DNA of 64,000 bases from assembly GCA_963699345.1 (NCBI GenBank), contig CAVOTL010000007.1, forward strand, positions 558,001-622,000. The letters run 5' to 3'. Below the pieces are notes generated by a model. The model was given only the letters and a program-made list of their open reading frames with translations, was not told where the DNA came from and made no database searches. Of this stretch, positions 53,785 through 62,426 are shown piece after piece. The translations under genes and the position numbers were made by a program. This DNA comes from Bog-756 sp963699345. GTDB taxonomy: Bacteria > Actinomycetota > Acidimicrobiia > Acidimicrobiales > RAAP-2. Within the stretch, counting starts at the first letter, position 1. Each line of letters starts with the position of its first letter.

Positions 53785-55042
53785 TCAACCGACCGGAGTG
53801 AACTCGAGGTGCAGCTCGTCCAGTCCGCGCAGCATCCACGTCGGCGAGTACTGCCAGTGCCGGTCGCCCGGTGGGCCGTGGTGGGCCTCGGAGATCCGGA
53901 TGTCCTCGGTGCGGTCGAAGAGCCGCTGGAGGGAGACGACCGCCTCGGCGCGGGCGAGCGGGGCGCCGGCGCAGGTGTGGATGCCGTGACCGAACGCGAT
54001 GTGCTGACGGGAGTTGGACCGGTCCAGTCGGAGCTCGTCGGGCGCTTCGAACTCCCGGGGGTCCCGGTTGGCGGCCGAGGGCATGACCATGACGGTCGAC
54101 CCGGCCGGGATCTCGGTGCCGGCGATGGTGGTCGGCACCTTGGTGAGTCGGAACGTCCCCTTGATCGGGCTCTCCAGCCGGAGCATCTCCTCGATGAACC
54201 CGGGGACCAGCTCCCGGTCGTCGCGCAGTTGCCGTTGGACCTCGGGTCGGTCGCCGATGACCTTGAGGGCGGAGCCGAGCAGCCGGGCCGTGGTCTCCTG
54301 GCCGGCCGCGAACAGGTTGGAGGCGATCTTCATCACGTCCTCGACCGGGGGCAGCGTCCCGTCGGGGAAGGTGGCCAGCGCCAGTCCGGTGAGCACGTCG
54401 TCACGCGGCTCGCGGCGGCACTCCTCGATGTAGGTGGTGAACTGCTCCCACAGGTAGGACAGGGGGCTGTGCTCCAGCGAGAGGTGCTCCTTGCGCATGA
54501 GCTTCTCGAGGAACTGGGCGTGGTCCTCCTCGGGCACCCCGAGGAGGTCGGCGATGACCAGGAGGGTGTAGGGGCTGGCGTAGTCGCCCATGTACTCGCA
54601 CGTCGCCCGCGGCGTGGAACGTGTCGATCTGGCGGTCGGCCAGGACCACCATGAACTCCTCGTTCTCCTTCAGGCGCTTGGGGGTGATCAGGCGCATCAG
54701 CAGGCCGCGCTGGGCCGTGTGCTTGGGCGGGTCGAACGCGGGGAGCTGGTCACCGAAGGGCAGCTCGTCACGGTACGTCTCGATGATCTCGGTGATGTCG
54801 TCACCTTCCAGCGGAACGGGGAACTTGGCGAAGGGACCGATCGCCGAGTTGCAGTTCGAGAAGCTGGCCTGGTCGTGGTAGGCGGCGATGGCCTCGTCGT
54901 ACCCCGTGATCATGAACACGTGCTGGAACGGCTCCTGGGTGACCGGACAGCGCTCCCGCACCGCTTCGAGGTACGGGTAGGGATCCTCGTAGAGGTCCTT
55001 CGTGCGGAAGAAGTCGATGGCGTCGACGTCGATCTCGGTCAC
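53785..55042 (-). CDS. Cytochrome P450, one frameshift
   Basis: One extra base at 54601 splits the gene; removing it gives 418 residues. The start is the GTG at 55042, with GGAG 5 bases before it. Conserved parts are LYEDPYPYLEAVRERCPVT, FDPPKHTAQRGLLMRLITPK, the I-helix FAAGQETTARLLG, EEMLRLESPIKGTFRLTKVP and the heme loop FGHGIHTCAGAPLARAE with Cys357. It belongs to a different P450 family from its neighbour, with acid in the AGQETT I-helix. It leads the minus-strand operon and is divergent from the SDR gene at 55364. Confidence 0.88.
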
Positions 55043-55363
55043 GGCCACTCCAGACGTCGGGTGCTTGATGACATGGTTCGCATGGTAGGAGAGTGCCGTA
55101 TCCGGCGCAATCGTCTCGACCCGACCTCTTCCCCATCGTGATGGACCGACCGTTCCAACTTCTTCCCCGTTTGTCCACGTCGACCTCACATTCCGCGTCG
55201 TGGGCGGATCGGGCTGCGGCGACGGTTCGGAGAGAATAGTGTTTGCACCCATCGCCGCCGGAGGGATCCGGGCGGCCGTTTCCGCCCCGGGTCCGGGATC
55301 CGGACCCACCCCCGCCGGGAGCCGGCGGGACGCCCGTGCAGGGCCGACAGGAGGCAGGCACCC
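55043..55363. other. 321-bp divergent control region between P450 and SDR operons
   Basis: Both operons of the 49.5-59.5 kb locus start from here. The region is locally less GC-rich than its surroundings. It holds a direct repeat of CATGGT about 9 bp apart near 55073-55087 and GAATAGTGT near 55234 as a possible -10 for the plus-strand genes. I see no strong inverted repeat, and no regulator gene is adjacent. Confidence 0.4.
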
Positions 55364-56164
55364 ATGGAGCAGGAGCTCACCGGCAAGGTGGCGGTCGTCA
55401 CCGGTGGATCGGGGGGCATCGGCCGCGCCGCGGTGGAGCTCTTCGTGCGACACGGGGCCGAGGTGGTGGTCGCCGACGTCGACGCCGAACGGGGTGGAGA
55501 GGTGGCGGAGGCCCTGGGTGCCGCGGCCGCCTTCCGGCGGACCGACGTCGCCGATCCCGACGACGTCCAGGCGCTCGTCGACTTCGCCGTCGACCGGTTC
55601 GGTGGCCTCGACGTGATGGTCAACAACGCCGGGGTGTCGAGCTCGTTCCGCCGGCTCCTCGACAACGACCTTCGGGACGCCGAGCGGGTGATGGGCGTCA
55701 ATCTCTTCGGAGTCATGTACGGCTGTCGGTCGGCCGCCCTGCACATGGCCGCCCACGGGGGCGGGTCGATCATCAACACCACCTCCATGGGCGCCCTGAC
55801 CGGTGGTGGCTTCCCCATCGTCTACCGCACGTCGAAGGCGGCGGTCATCCAGTTCAGCCGCTCCGCCGCCTGCGACCTGGCCGAGGTCGGCATCCGGGTC
55901 AACTGCGTGGCCCCCGGGCACATCTCCACCGGGATCACCAACTACGACCTCGGCCCGGTCATCCGGTTGAGCCAGCCGCTCCAGCGCCAGGGAACGGGCG
56001 CCGACGTGGCCGAGGCCATGCTCTTCCTGGCCGGTGACCGCTCGGCCCAGATCACCGGGACGGTGCTGCCCGTGGACGGTGGCACCACCGCCGGACCCCC
56101 GTTCGCCCAGACACAACTGCTCCTGGCCCAGGTCCGGAGCGAGGGAGGTGCAGATGACAGCTGA
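55364..56164 (+). CDS. Short-chain dehydrogenase/reductase
   Basis: 266 residues. TGGSGGIG at 13-20, NNAG at 87-90, Ser141, Tyr154 and Lys158 (YRTSKAA) make a complete classical SDR. APGHISTGI and the C-terminal ITGTVLPVDGGTTAG are standard. It is the first gene of a plus-strand operon, overlapping the amidohydrolase gene by 11 bp. Oxidation of a hydroxyl, perhaps on the P450 product or a 3-hydroxyacyl-CoA, is likely. Confidence 0.9.
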   Translation: MEQELTGKVAVVTGGSGGIGRAAVELFVRHGAEVVVADVDAERGGEVAEALGAAAAFRRTDVADPDDVQALVDFAVDRFGGLDVMVNNAGVSSSFRRLLDNDLRDAERVMGVNLFGVMYGCRSAALHMAAHGGGSIINTTSMGALTGGGFPIVYRTSKAAVIQFSRSAACDLAEVGIRVNCVAPGHISTGITNYDLGPVIRLSQPLQRQGTGADVAEAMLFLAGDRSAQITGTVLPVDGGTTAGPPFAQTQLLLAQVRSEGGADDS

Positions 56165-57806
56165 CCTGGTCATTCGAGGAGGGACGGTCGTGGACGGGTC
56201 CGGTGGCCCGGGCTACCGCGCCGACGTCGCCGTCGACCGCGGACGCATCGTCGGGATCGGTCCCGACCTGGCCGGCGGACGTGAGCTCGACGCCGCCGGC
56301 TGTGTCGTCGCGCCGGGGTTCATCGACATCCACACCCACTATGACGCGCAGGTGTTCTGGGATCCGGCCCTGCGACCCTCCTCGTACCAGGGGGTCACCA
56401 CGGTCGTCGCCGGCAACTGTGGCTTCACCATCGCCCCGACGCGCGCGGAGCACCACCGGGTCATCGTCGAGACCCTGGAGAACGTCGAGGACATGGACGC
56501 CGCCTCCCTCACCGAGGGGATCGTGTGGGGCTTCGAGACGTACCCCGAATACCTGGAGCTGGTGGCGTCGCGGGGCACGCTGCTCAACTTCGCCTGCTAC
56601 GTCGGACACAGCTCGGTGCGCCTGTACGTCATGGGGGACGCCGCCTACGAGCGGGCCGCCACGCCCGAGGAGATCGACGCCATGTGCCGGATCGTGGTGG
56701 AGGCCATCGGGGCCGGGGCGGCCGGGTTCTCCACCAGCTTCGCCTACACCCACCGTGGGATGAACGGCCTCCCGGTGCCGAGCCGGTTCGCCGAGCGTGA
56801 CGAGGTGGAGGCGCTCTTCATGGCGGCGGGCAGCACCAACAAGGGCGTCGTCCTGGCCACCGCGGGTGACCAGTGCACCTACGCCGACATGTACGAGCTG
56901 CAGCCTCGGATCGGACGCCCGTTCACCTACCCGATGTTCGCCCTCGCCGACGGCCGCAACCAGCCCCAGCTGGACATGCAGAACGAGGCCGTGGCCCGGG
57001 GACTGCAGGTCTGGCCGCAGGTGACACCCCGGCCCCTCACCATGCAGTTCACCATGGACAGTCCCTTCAGCCTCAACGTGAGCCCGGTGGTCGCCGAGCT
57101 GATGGACAAGGACCGGGCGGCGCGCCTGGCCGCCTACGCCGACCCCGACTGGCGGACACGGGCCGCCGCCGACCTGGCGGAGCAGCCGATGCGGCCGCGG
57201 TGGGAGACGTGCGAGGTGTCCGAGTCCGACCGCCACCCCGAGCTGGAGGGCCGTCGGGTCGACGCGGTGGCCCGGGAGTGGGGGTGCGACCCCTTCGACG
57301 TCGTGTGCCGCCTGGCCGTCGAGGAGGACCTCACGACCCGGTTCCGCATCTACATCGCCAACGACGAGCCGGACAGCGTCGGGAGTCTGCTGGCCCACGA
57401 CCAGATGGTGCTCGGGCTCTCCGACGCCGGTGCCCACGTGGGCCAGCTGTGCGACGCCCCCTTGCCGACCGACCTGTTGGGCACGTGGGTGCGCGAGCGG
57501 GGTGTGCTCCCGGTGGAGCACGCGGTCCGCAAGCTCAGCGGCGAGCCGGCCGACATCTTCGGCTTCGACCGCCGAGGGTACGTCCGCGAGGGCTACTGGG
57601 CCGACGTCTGCGTGTTCGACCCGACCACCGTGTCCCCGGGACCCATGAAGCGGGTGCGCGACTTTCCGGCCGGGGGTGAGCGCCTCACCTGTGAGGAGCC
57701 CACGGGGCTCCGCCACGTGCTCGTCAACGGCGTTCCCATCCGGGTGGACGAAGTCGAGCTCCCCCTCGGCGACCAGCGGCCGGGCATGCGCCCCGAACTC
57801 GTCTGA
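56154..57806 (+). CDS. Amidohydrolase-3 family protein (N-acyl-D-amino-acid deacylase-like)
   Basis: 550 residues with GGGAGG before the ATG. LVIRGGTVVDGSGGPGYRAD opens the beta-sandwich, His60 and His62 in GFIDIHTHYDAQ bind metal, GVTTVVAGNCGF near 80-91 is typical of the D-aminoacylase branch, and SDAGAHVGQLCDAPLPTDLL near 423-442 carries the conserved Asp. Homologues with acyl-CoA clusters are common in actinobacteria and rarely act as true D-aminoacylases. It may hydrolyse an amide or cyclic intermediate. It overlaps the SDR gene by 11 bp and lies 43 bp before the DUF35/Ltp2-like gene. Confidence 0.88.
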   Translation: MTADLVIRGGTVVDGSGGPGYRADVAVDRGRIVGIGPDLAGGRELDAAGCVVAPGFIDIHTHYDAQVFWDPALRPSSYQGVTTVVAGNCGFTIAPTRAEHHRVIVETLENVEDMDAASLTEGIVWGFETYPEYLELVASRGTLLNFACYVGHSSVRLYVMGDAAYERAATPEEIDAMCRIVVEAIGAGAAGFSTSFAYTHRGMNGLPVPSRFAERDEVEALFMAAGSTNKGVVLATAGDQCTYADMYELQPRIGRPFTYPMFALADGRNQPQLDMQNEAVARGLQVWPQVTPRPLTMQFTMDSPFSLNVSPVVAELMDKDRAARLAAYADPDWRTRAAADLAEQPMRPRWETCEVSESDRHPELEGRRVDAVAREWGCDPFDVVCRLAVEEDLTTRFRIYIANDEPDSVGSLLAHDQMVLGLSDAGAHVGQLCDAPLPTDLLGTWVRERGVLPVEHAVRKLSGEPADIFGFDRRGYVREGYWADVCVFDPTTVSPGPMKRVRDFPAGGERLTCEEPTGLRHVLVNGVPIRVDEVELPLGDQRPGMRPELV

Positions 57807-57849
57807 TGCCCATCTCCCCGCGGCTGCCCGTCCCCCCGCCGACCGCCCG

Positions 57850-59475
57850 ATGAGGCCGCTGCCCGAGCTCACCCCCTGGAGCGGCTGGTTCTGGACATCC
57901 GGGTCCGACGGCACCCTCCGCATCCAGGGTTGCGACGACTGCGGTGCGCTGGTGCACCCGCCCGTACCGGTGTGCCCGGTCTGTCGCAGCCGGGCCTCCA
58001 CCCCGACGCCGGTCTCCGGCCGCGCCACCGTCGTCGGGTACACGGTGAACCAGCACCAGTGGCATCCCGACCTGGCGCCGCCCTACGTGATCGCCGTGGT
58101 GGCGCTGGCCGAGGACCCGTCGGTCCGGCTGACCACCAACATCGTCGGGTGCGACAGCGGGGACGTCGCCGTGGGCCTCGAGGTCCAGGTCCGCTTCGAG
58201 GAGTGCGACGACGTGTGGCTCCCCCTGTTCGAGCCGACCGGGGAGCGCACGACCCCGGAACCCGACGTCACCCCCAGGTTGCCCCCGGCGCGGCCGCCCC
58301 TCGACGACCGCCGCTTCGAGCACCGGTCGGTGCTCTCGGGCGTGGGTCGTTCCGCCCTCGGACGCCGGCTGCTGGTCGACCCCCTGTCCCTCACCGTCGA
58401 CGCCTGCCTGGCGGCGGTGGCCGACGCCGGCCTCGACCTCGCCGACATCGACGGCCTGTCCACCTACCCCGGCGCCGGCGGCATGGGGATGAGCGAGGGC
58501 GGGGTGTCGGCGGTGGAAGAGGCACTCCGCCTCCATCCCACGTGGACCAATGGCGGGATGGACCTCCCCGGTCCCGGCGGTGCCCTGATCGCCGCCATGC
58601 TCGCCGTCTCCAGCGGACTGTGCCGCCACGTGCTCTGTTTCCGCACGGTGTGGGAGTCGACCTTCGCCACCCTCGGGCTCCGGCCCCCCGGCGGGGGACG
58701 GGCGTCGGGCGCCCAGCAGTGGCGCTCACCCTTCGGTGCACTGTCGGCCGCCAACTGGATCGCCCTGAACGCCAACCAGTACCTGCACCGCTACGGGGCC
58801 ACCCGGGAGATGCTCGGGATCATCGCCGTCAACGCCCGCACCAACGCCGGCCGGAACCCCGACGCCATCTACCGGGACCCCATGACCATGGACGACTACC
58901 TGGCGGCCCGTCCCATCACCACCCCGTTCGGACTCTTCGACTGCGACGTGCCCTGCGACGGCTCGATCGCCGTGGTGGTGTCCGACGCGTCGGTGGCCGG
59001 TGACCTGTCCGGCCGGGCCGTCCGAATCGAGGCGGTCGGCACGCAGATCCTGGAGCGGGTGTCGTGGGACCAGGGCACGCTCACCCACGAGCCCCAGGTG
59101 CTCGGCCAGGCCGCCCACCTCTGGACGCGGACCGACCTGCGCCCGGCCGACGTCGACCTCGCCCTCGTCTACGACGGCTTCACGTTCAACGCCGTCTCCT
59201 GGCTCGAGGCCCTCGGCTTCTGCCCCTTCGGCGAGACCCAGGACTGGCTGGAGGGGGGACGGCGGATCGCCCTCGACGGCGAGCTCCCGGTCAACACCCA
59301 CGGCGGCCAGCTCAGCGAAGGCCGGACCCACGGGTTCGGCTTCGTCTACGAGGCGGTCGCCCAACTCCGCCACGAGGCCGAGGGCCGCCAGGTGGCCGAT
59401 GCCTCCACCGCCGTGGTCACCACCGGTGGAGGGACGCCGTCGGGAGTCCTGCTGCTCCGGCGCGACGGGGCCTGA
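57850..59475 (+). CDS. DUF35 zinc ribbon/OB-fold fused to Ltp2-like thiolase-fold aldolase
   Basis: 541 residues. Residues 28-45 form a zinc ribbon (Cys28, 31, 42, 45), followed by an OB-fold to about residue 130. A thiolase-fold domain fills the rest. The nucleophile region reads GPGGALIAAMLAVSSG, with no Cys. Tyr441 in LVYDGFTFNAV stands where thiolases have the catalytic His. NTHGGQLSEGRTHGFGFVYE near 482-501 matches Ltp2-type proteins. Ltp2 and a separate DUF35 partner carry out retro-aldol cleavage of sterol side chains; here both parts are one chain with DUF35 first. Aldolase activity is inferred from these features. Confidence 0.82.
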   Translation: MRPLPELTPWSGWFWTSGSDGTLRIQGCDDCGALVHPPVPVCPVCRSRASTPTPVSGRATVVGYTVNQHQWHPDLAPPYVIAVVALAEDPSVRLTTNIVGCDSGDVAVGLEVQVRFEECDDVWLPLFEPTGERTTPEPDVTPRLPPARPPLDDRRFEHRSVLSGVGRSALGRRLLVDPLSLTVDACLAAVADAGLDLADIDGLSTYPGAGGMGMSEGGVSAVEEALRLHPTWTNGGMDLPGPGGALIAAMLAVSSGLCRHVLCFRTVWESTFATLGLRPPGGGRASGAQQWRSPFGALSAANWIALNANQYLHRYGATREMLGIIAVNARTNAGRNPDAIYRDPMTMDDYLAARPITTPFGLFDCDVPCDGSIAVVVSDASVAGDLSGRAVRIEAVGTQILERVSWDQGTLTHEPQVLGQAAHLWTRTDLRPADVDLALVYDGFTFNAVSWLEALGFCPFGETQDWLEGGRRIALDGELPVNTHGGQLSEGRTHGFGFVYEAVAQLRHEAEGRQVADASTAVVTTGGGTPSGVLLLRRDGA

Positions 59476-59495
59476 TCACCCGGCCGCATTCCGCT

Positions 59496-59511
59496 CCGAT
59501 CGCGGGATCGG
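59496..59511. terminator. Short hairpin between convergent genes
   Basis: CCGATC, a 4-base loop and GATCGG lie 21 bp after the DUF35/Ltp2-like stop, facing the converging acetyltransferase gene. There is no T-run, so confidence is low. Confidence 0.3.
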
Positions 59512-59563
59512 CGGGTACGCCCGGTCGTGGAACGGACGGCCGCAGGTCCGATCCCCCGCCGGT

Positions 59564-60343
59564 CTACGACGGGAACTCGGGTTCGGACAGCCAACACGAC
59601 CAGACCTCCACGGTCCGGAAGCCCATCCGCTGGTAGATCGGGAACCCGGCCGGGCTGGCCTGGAGCCACGCCCACTCCGCACCGGCGTCCAGCCCGTCGG
59701 AGGCGGCCCGGGCCGTGACGGCGGAACCGTAGCCGTGGCCGCGGTGGGCCGGAGGGGTGCCGATGCTGAAGATGCCGACCTGGGATCCGGCGGTGAACCC
59801 GAGACCCGTGGTCACCGGTCGGTCGTCGACCTCCCCCAGGTAGCAGCGGACGCCGGACGACGCGAGCAGGGCCGGATTCATCACCTGCCGGATCGCCTCG
59901 ATCGGCACACCGAATCCCTCGGCCGCCACCTGCACGTGCAGATCCGTCTCGGCCGGGGAGAGCTCACGGATCACCAGGCCGTCGACGGACATGGTCGCCG
60001 CCAGTCGACCCGGATCCTCCAGGACCATCAGCGGTACCCCGTCCTCGTCCCTGATCAGGCCCCGGGCCCGGGCGACCTCCGCGGCGTCGGTGTCACAGGA
60101 CGGACGTACCTGCAGGCAGTACGGCAGTCCCGTGGCCGCCACCTCGTCCAGCAGCTTGTCGACCGTCGGCGCGTCGAACTGCTCCGATCCGACGCAGACG
60201 CCGTTCAGCGTCGAGATGGTGGCCCCGGTCACCACCCCGACACAGCCCGGCTCGGCCCGGAGCCAGCCCTCCGGCGAGCTGGCCATGAGGAGGTTCCACG
60301 ACTCGAGCAGGGCGGCCGCGGCAGCATCGGGGGTGACCGTCAT
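59564..60343 (-). CDS. GNAT-family N-acetyltransferase
   Basis: 259 residues from the ATG at 60343. The C-terminal half is a GNAT domain: RCYLGEVDDRPVTTGLGF, the acetyl-CoA loop IGTPPAHRGHGYGSAVTARA near 198-217 (R-x-x-G-x-G/A form), and GFPIYQRMGFRTVEVW. The N-terminal 120 residues (WNLLMASSPEGWLRAEPGCV) form a second, degenerate GNAT-like lobe. The acceptor is unknown. It is a single gene on the minus strand, 78 bp from the esterase gene. Confidence 0.82.
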   Translation of the reverse strand: MTVTPDAAAAALLESWNLLMASSPEGWLRAEPGCVGVVTGATISTLNGVCVGSEQFDAPTVDKLLDEVAATGLPYCLQVRPSCDTDAAEVARARGLIRDEDGVPLMVLEDPGRLAATMSVDGLVIRELSPAETDLHVQVAAEGFGVPIEAIRQVMNPALLASSGVRCYLGEVDDRPVTTGLGFTAGSQVGIFSIGTPPAHRGHGYGSAVTARAASDGLDAGAEWAWLQASPAGFPIYQRMGFRTVEVWSCWLSEPEFPS

Positions 60344-60421
60344 GGTGCCGACCCTAGTTTTTGAGCCCCCGGGACGCACGGCTCGGCGCCCCCCGGGTGG
60401 AGCTCCGATCAACGGGTTCGG

Positions 60422-61363
60422 TCAGCCCGACGCCCGCGCCCCCTCGAAGGCGTGCCGCAGCCACTCGCCCGTGCGCTCGAACGCGGAGGCGGCGGCCGGG
60501 AACCCGAAGTTGACGAATCCGTGGGGCTGGCCCGGGTAACAGACCTCCTCGACGTCGACGCCGTCGGCGGCCATCCGCTCGGCGTAGGCCCGTCCCTCGT
60601 CGCGCAGCATGTCGCACCCCCCGAGGAGGACCAGCGCCGGCGGCAGGCCGGCCAGGGACGTCGCCGACAAGGGGACGGCGTAGGGGTCGTCGTCGAGATC
60701 GCGACCCCCGCTGTACGCGCCCCAGTAGGCCTCGCCGGCCTCCAGGCTGATGACCAGTCCGCTGAACTGCTCCCGGGACGGGTAGACCGTCGAGCCGGCC
60801 ACGGCCGGGTAGATCAGCACCTGTCCGACCGGGGCCGGTCCGTCGGCGTCCCGCAGCCGGAGGCTCACCGCGGCGGCCATCGTCCCGCCCGCGCTCTCAC
60901 CGACCACGGCCACCAATCCGGCGGGCACGCCGAACCGCCCGCTCTCGGAGAGCGCCCACGACGTCACCGCCACGCAGTCGTCGACCGCCGCCGGGTACGG
61001 GTGCTCCGGGGCCAGCCGGTAGTTCACGGACACGACCACCGCCCCCGAGGCGTGGGCGATCTCGCGGGCGACGCCGTCCATGATGCCGATGCTCCCGATC
61101 ACATGGCCGCCGCCGTGGAAGTAGACGACCAGCCCGGTCGGCTCACCGTCATCGCGGTAGATCCGGATGGGGATGTCCCCGACGTACTCGTCGTCGACGT
61201 GGTCGATCTCCTGGGTGAGCTGGGGCCCGTAGTCCCCCCGGGCCAGTTCGAGCAGCTCGGGCACCAGATCGGCGAAGGGCGTGGCCCGCTCCGGGTTGGC
61301 CGCCATCCATTCGGCCACCCAGGGGTCGAGCGCGCCTTCGTCGTCCGTCGCGGGTTCACCCAT
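60422..61363 (-). CDS. Alpha/beta hydrolase, hormone-sensitive-lipase family
   Basis: 313 residues. HGGG at 83-86 is the oxyanion motif of the HSL group, Ser157 lies in GESAGG, and the Asp (GGCDMLRDEGRAYAERMAAD) and His (PGQPHGFVNF) follow in order. The long N-terminal cap (WVAEWMAANPERATPFADLV) fits bacterial HSL esterases. It overlaps the upstream dehydrogenase gene by 8 bp and is the visible last gene of the operon that starts beyond the window's right end. It would hydrolyse an ester or lactone. Confidence 0.9.
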   Translation of the reverse strand: MGEPATDDEGALDPWVAEWMAANPERATPFADLVPELLELARGDYGPQLTQEIDHVDDEYVGDIPIRIYRDDGEPTGLVVYFHGGGHVIGSIGIMDGVAREIAHASGAVVVSVNYRLAPEHPYPAAVDDCVAVTSWALSESGRFGVPAGLVAVVGESAGGTMAAAVSLRLRDADGPAPVGQVLIYPAVAGSTVYPSREQFSGLVISLEAGEAYWGAYSGGRDLDDDPYAVPLSATSLAGLPPALVLLGGCDMLRDEGRAYAERMAADGVDVEEVCYPGQPHGFVNFGFPAAASAFERTGEWLRHAFEGARASG

Positions 61364-62426
61364 GTCGTTCCTTTCCTCCGAGGTCGGCCATGATCTGGGG
61401 TAGGTCGGACGTGGTCCGGATGCCCGGGGATGCCTCGCACACGACCGCCACCGCGTTGACCGCCCGGTTGGCCGTGTAGCCCGGCGTCGTCTCCGCCATC
61501 TGCTCCAGGGGGATGTCGAGGCGGAGGTCCATGTCGAGCGGACAGTCACCTTCGACGACCACGTGCCATCCTCCCGGGCGCAGGTCCCACGGCTGGTCGA
61601 TCTCGGTCGAGCAGTACCACGTGGCACTGAAGGAGAGCAGCGGCTCCCCCTGGTGGACGCCCACCACGTTCATCCGCTGCCCGGCGACGGTGCCGGCCGG
61701 GATGGTGCCGGCGGCGATCTCGATGTCCCGCACGGCGGTGGCCACCTCCCCCGAGGACTCGACGACGTCGATCGGCAACCCGAGCGCATCGCCCATCTGG
61801 CGCAGCGACGGACCGAAGGACTCACCGCCGTACGTCCAGCGGGCCGGGTCGAAGCTGGAGGGCTCCTGCCCGAATCCCATGAGGTCGAAGAGCAGCATCG
61901 GCGAGTCACGGCTGGACAGGTCGGCGAACTCGGCGATGTGGAGACGGTCGAGGCGCCGTTGGATCGAGGTCAGGACGACGGGGATCGCCTCGGAGATGAA
62001 GCCAGGGCTGATACCGGTGGCGTGGATCGACGACCCGCCGGCCACACAGGCCGCCTCGATGCGGTCGCGCACCTCGGCGTCCATGGAGCCGGGGTGGTGG
62101 AACCCACCGGTGGTGGTCACCACGTTGACGCCCGAGCCGAGCAGGGCGCAGAGCACGTCGACGTCGTACCCCTGCTGCATGTAGAGGACGCAGTCGGGCG
62201 CCAGCGCCAGGATCTCGTCGACGTCGGCGGTGGCGGCCACACCGACCGGGTCCGTCCCGCACAGCACTCCGGCGTCGCGGCCCACCTTGTCGGGGTCGGT
62301 CACCCGCACCCCCACCAGCTCGAGCGACGGGTGCTCGATGACGGCCCGCAGGGAGCGGCTGCCGATGTTGCCGGTCGCCCACTGCACGACCCGGTACGGG
62401 GGACGGCCCCCTTCCGCGACGGTCAC
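61356..62426 (-). CDS. NAD(P)-dependent dehydrogenase, dihydrodipicolinate-reductase/diaminopentanoate-dehydrogenase-like
   Basis: 356 residues. YRVVQWATGNIGSRSLRAVI at 11-30 is the Rossmann start in the form used by the DapB-like group that includes 2,4-diaminopentanoate dehydrogenase. VLYMQQGYDVDVLCALLGSG, VNVVTTTGGFHHPGSMD and SIHATGISPGFISEAIPVVL continue the pattern. Actinobacteria have many such paralogues with lipid-catabolism genes; substrates are mostly unknown. It overlaps both neighbours (8 bp with the esterase, 4 bp with the lyase), so the three are co-translated. Confidence 0.85.
   Translation of the reverse strand: MTVAEGGRPPYRVVQWATGNIGSRSLRAVIEHPSLELVGVRVTDPDKVGRDAGVLCGTDPVGVAATADVDEILALAPDCVLYMQQGYDVDVLCALLGSGVNVVTTTGGFHHPGSMDAEVRDRIEAACVAGGSSIHATGISPGFISEAIPVVLTSIQRRLDRLHIAEFADLSSRDSPMLLFDLMGFGQEPSSFDPARWTYGGESFGPSLRQMGDALGLPIDVVESSGEVATAVRDIEIAAGTIPAGTVAGQRMNVVGVHQGEPLLSFSATWYCSTEIDQPWDLRPGGWHVVVEGDCPLDMDLRLDIPLEQMAETTPGYTANRAVNAVAVVCEASPGIRTTSDLPQIMADLGGKERHG

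Noticed and set aside
54613..54622. GGAACGTGTC as a KstR-like half site
   Set aside because: It lies inside the P450 coding region, far from any start, and is most likely chance.
56154..57806. Assignment as D-aminoacylase
   Set aside because: Only family-level motifs are visible; the substrate of homologues in acyl-CoA clusters is generally unproven.
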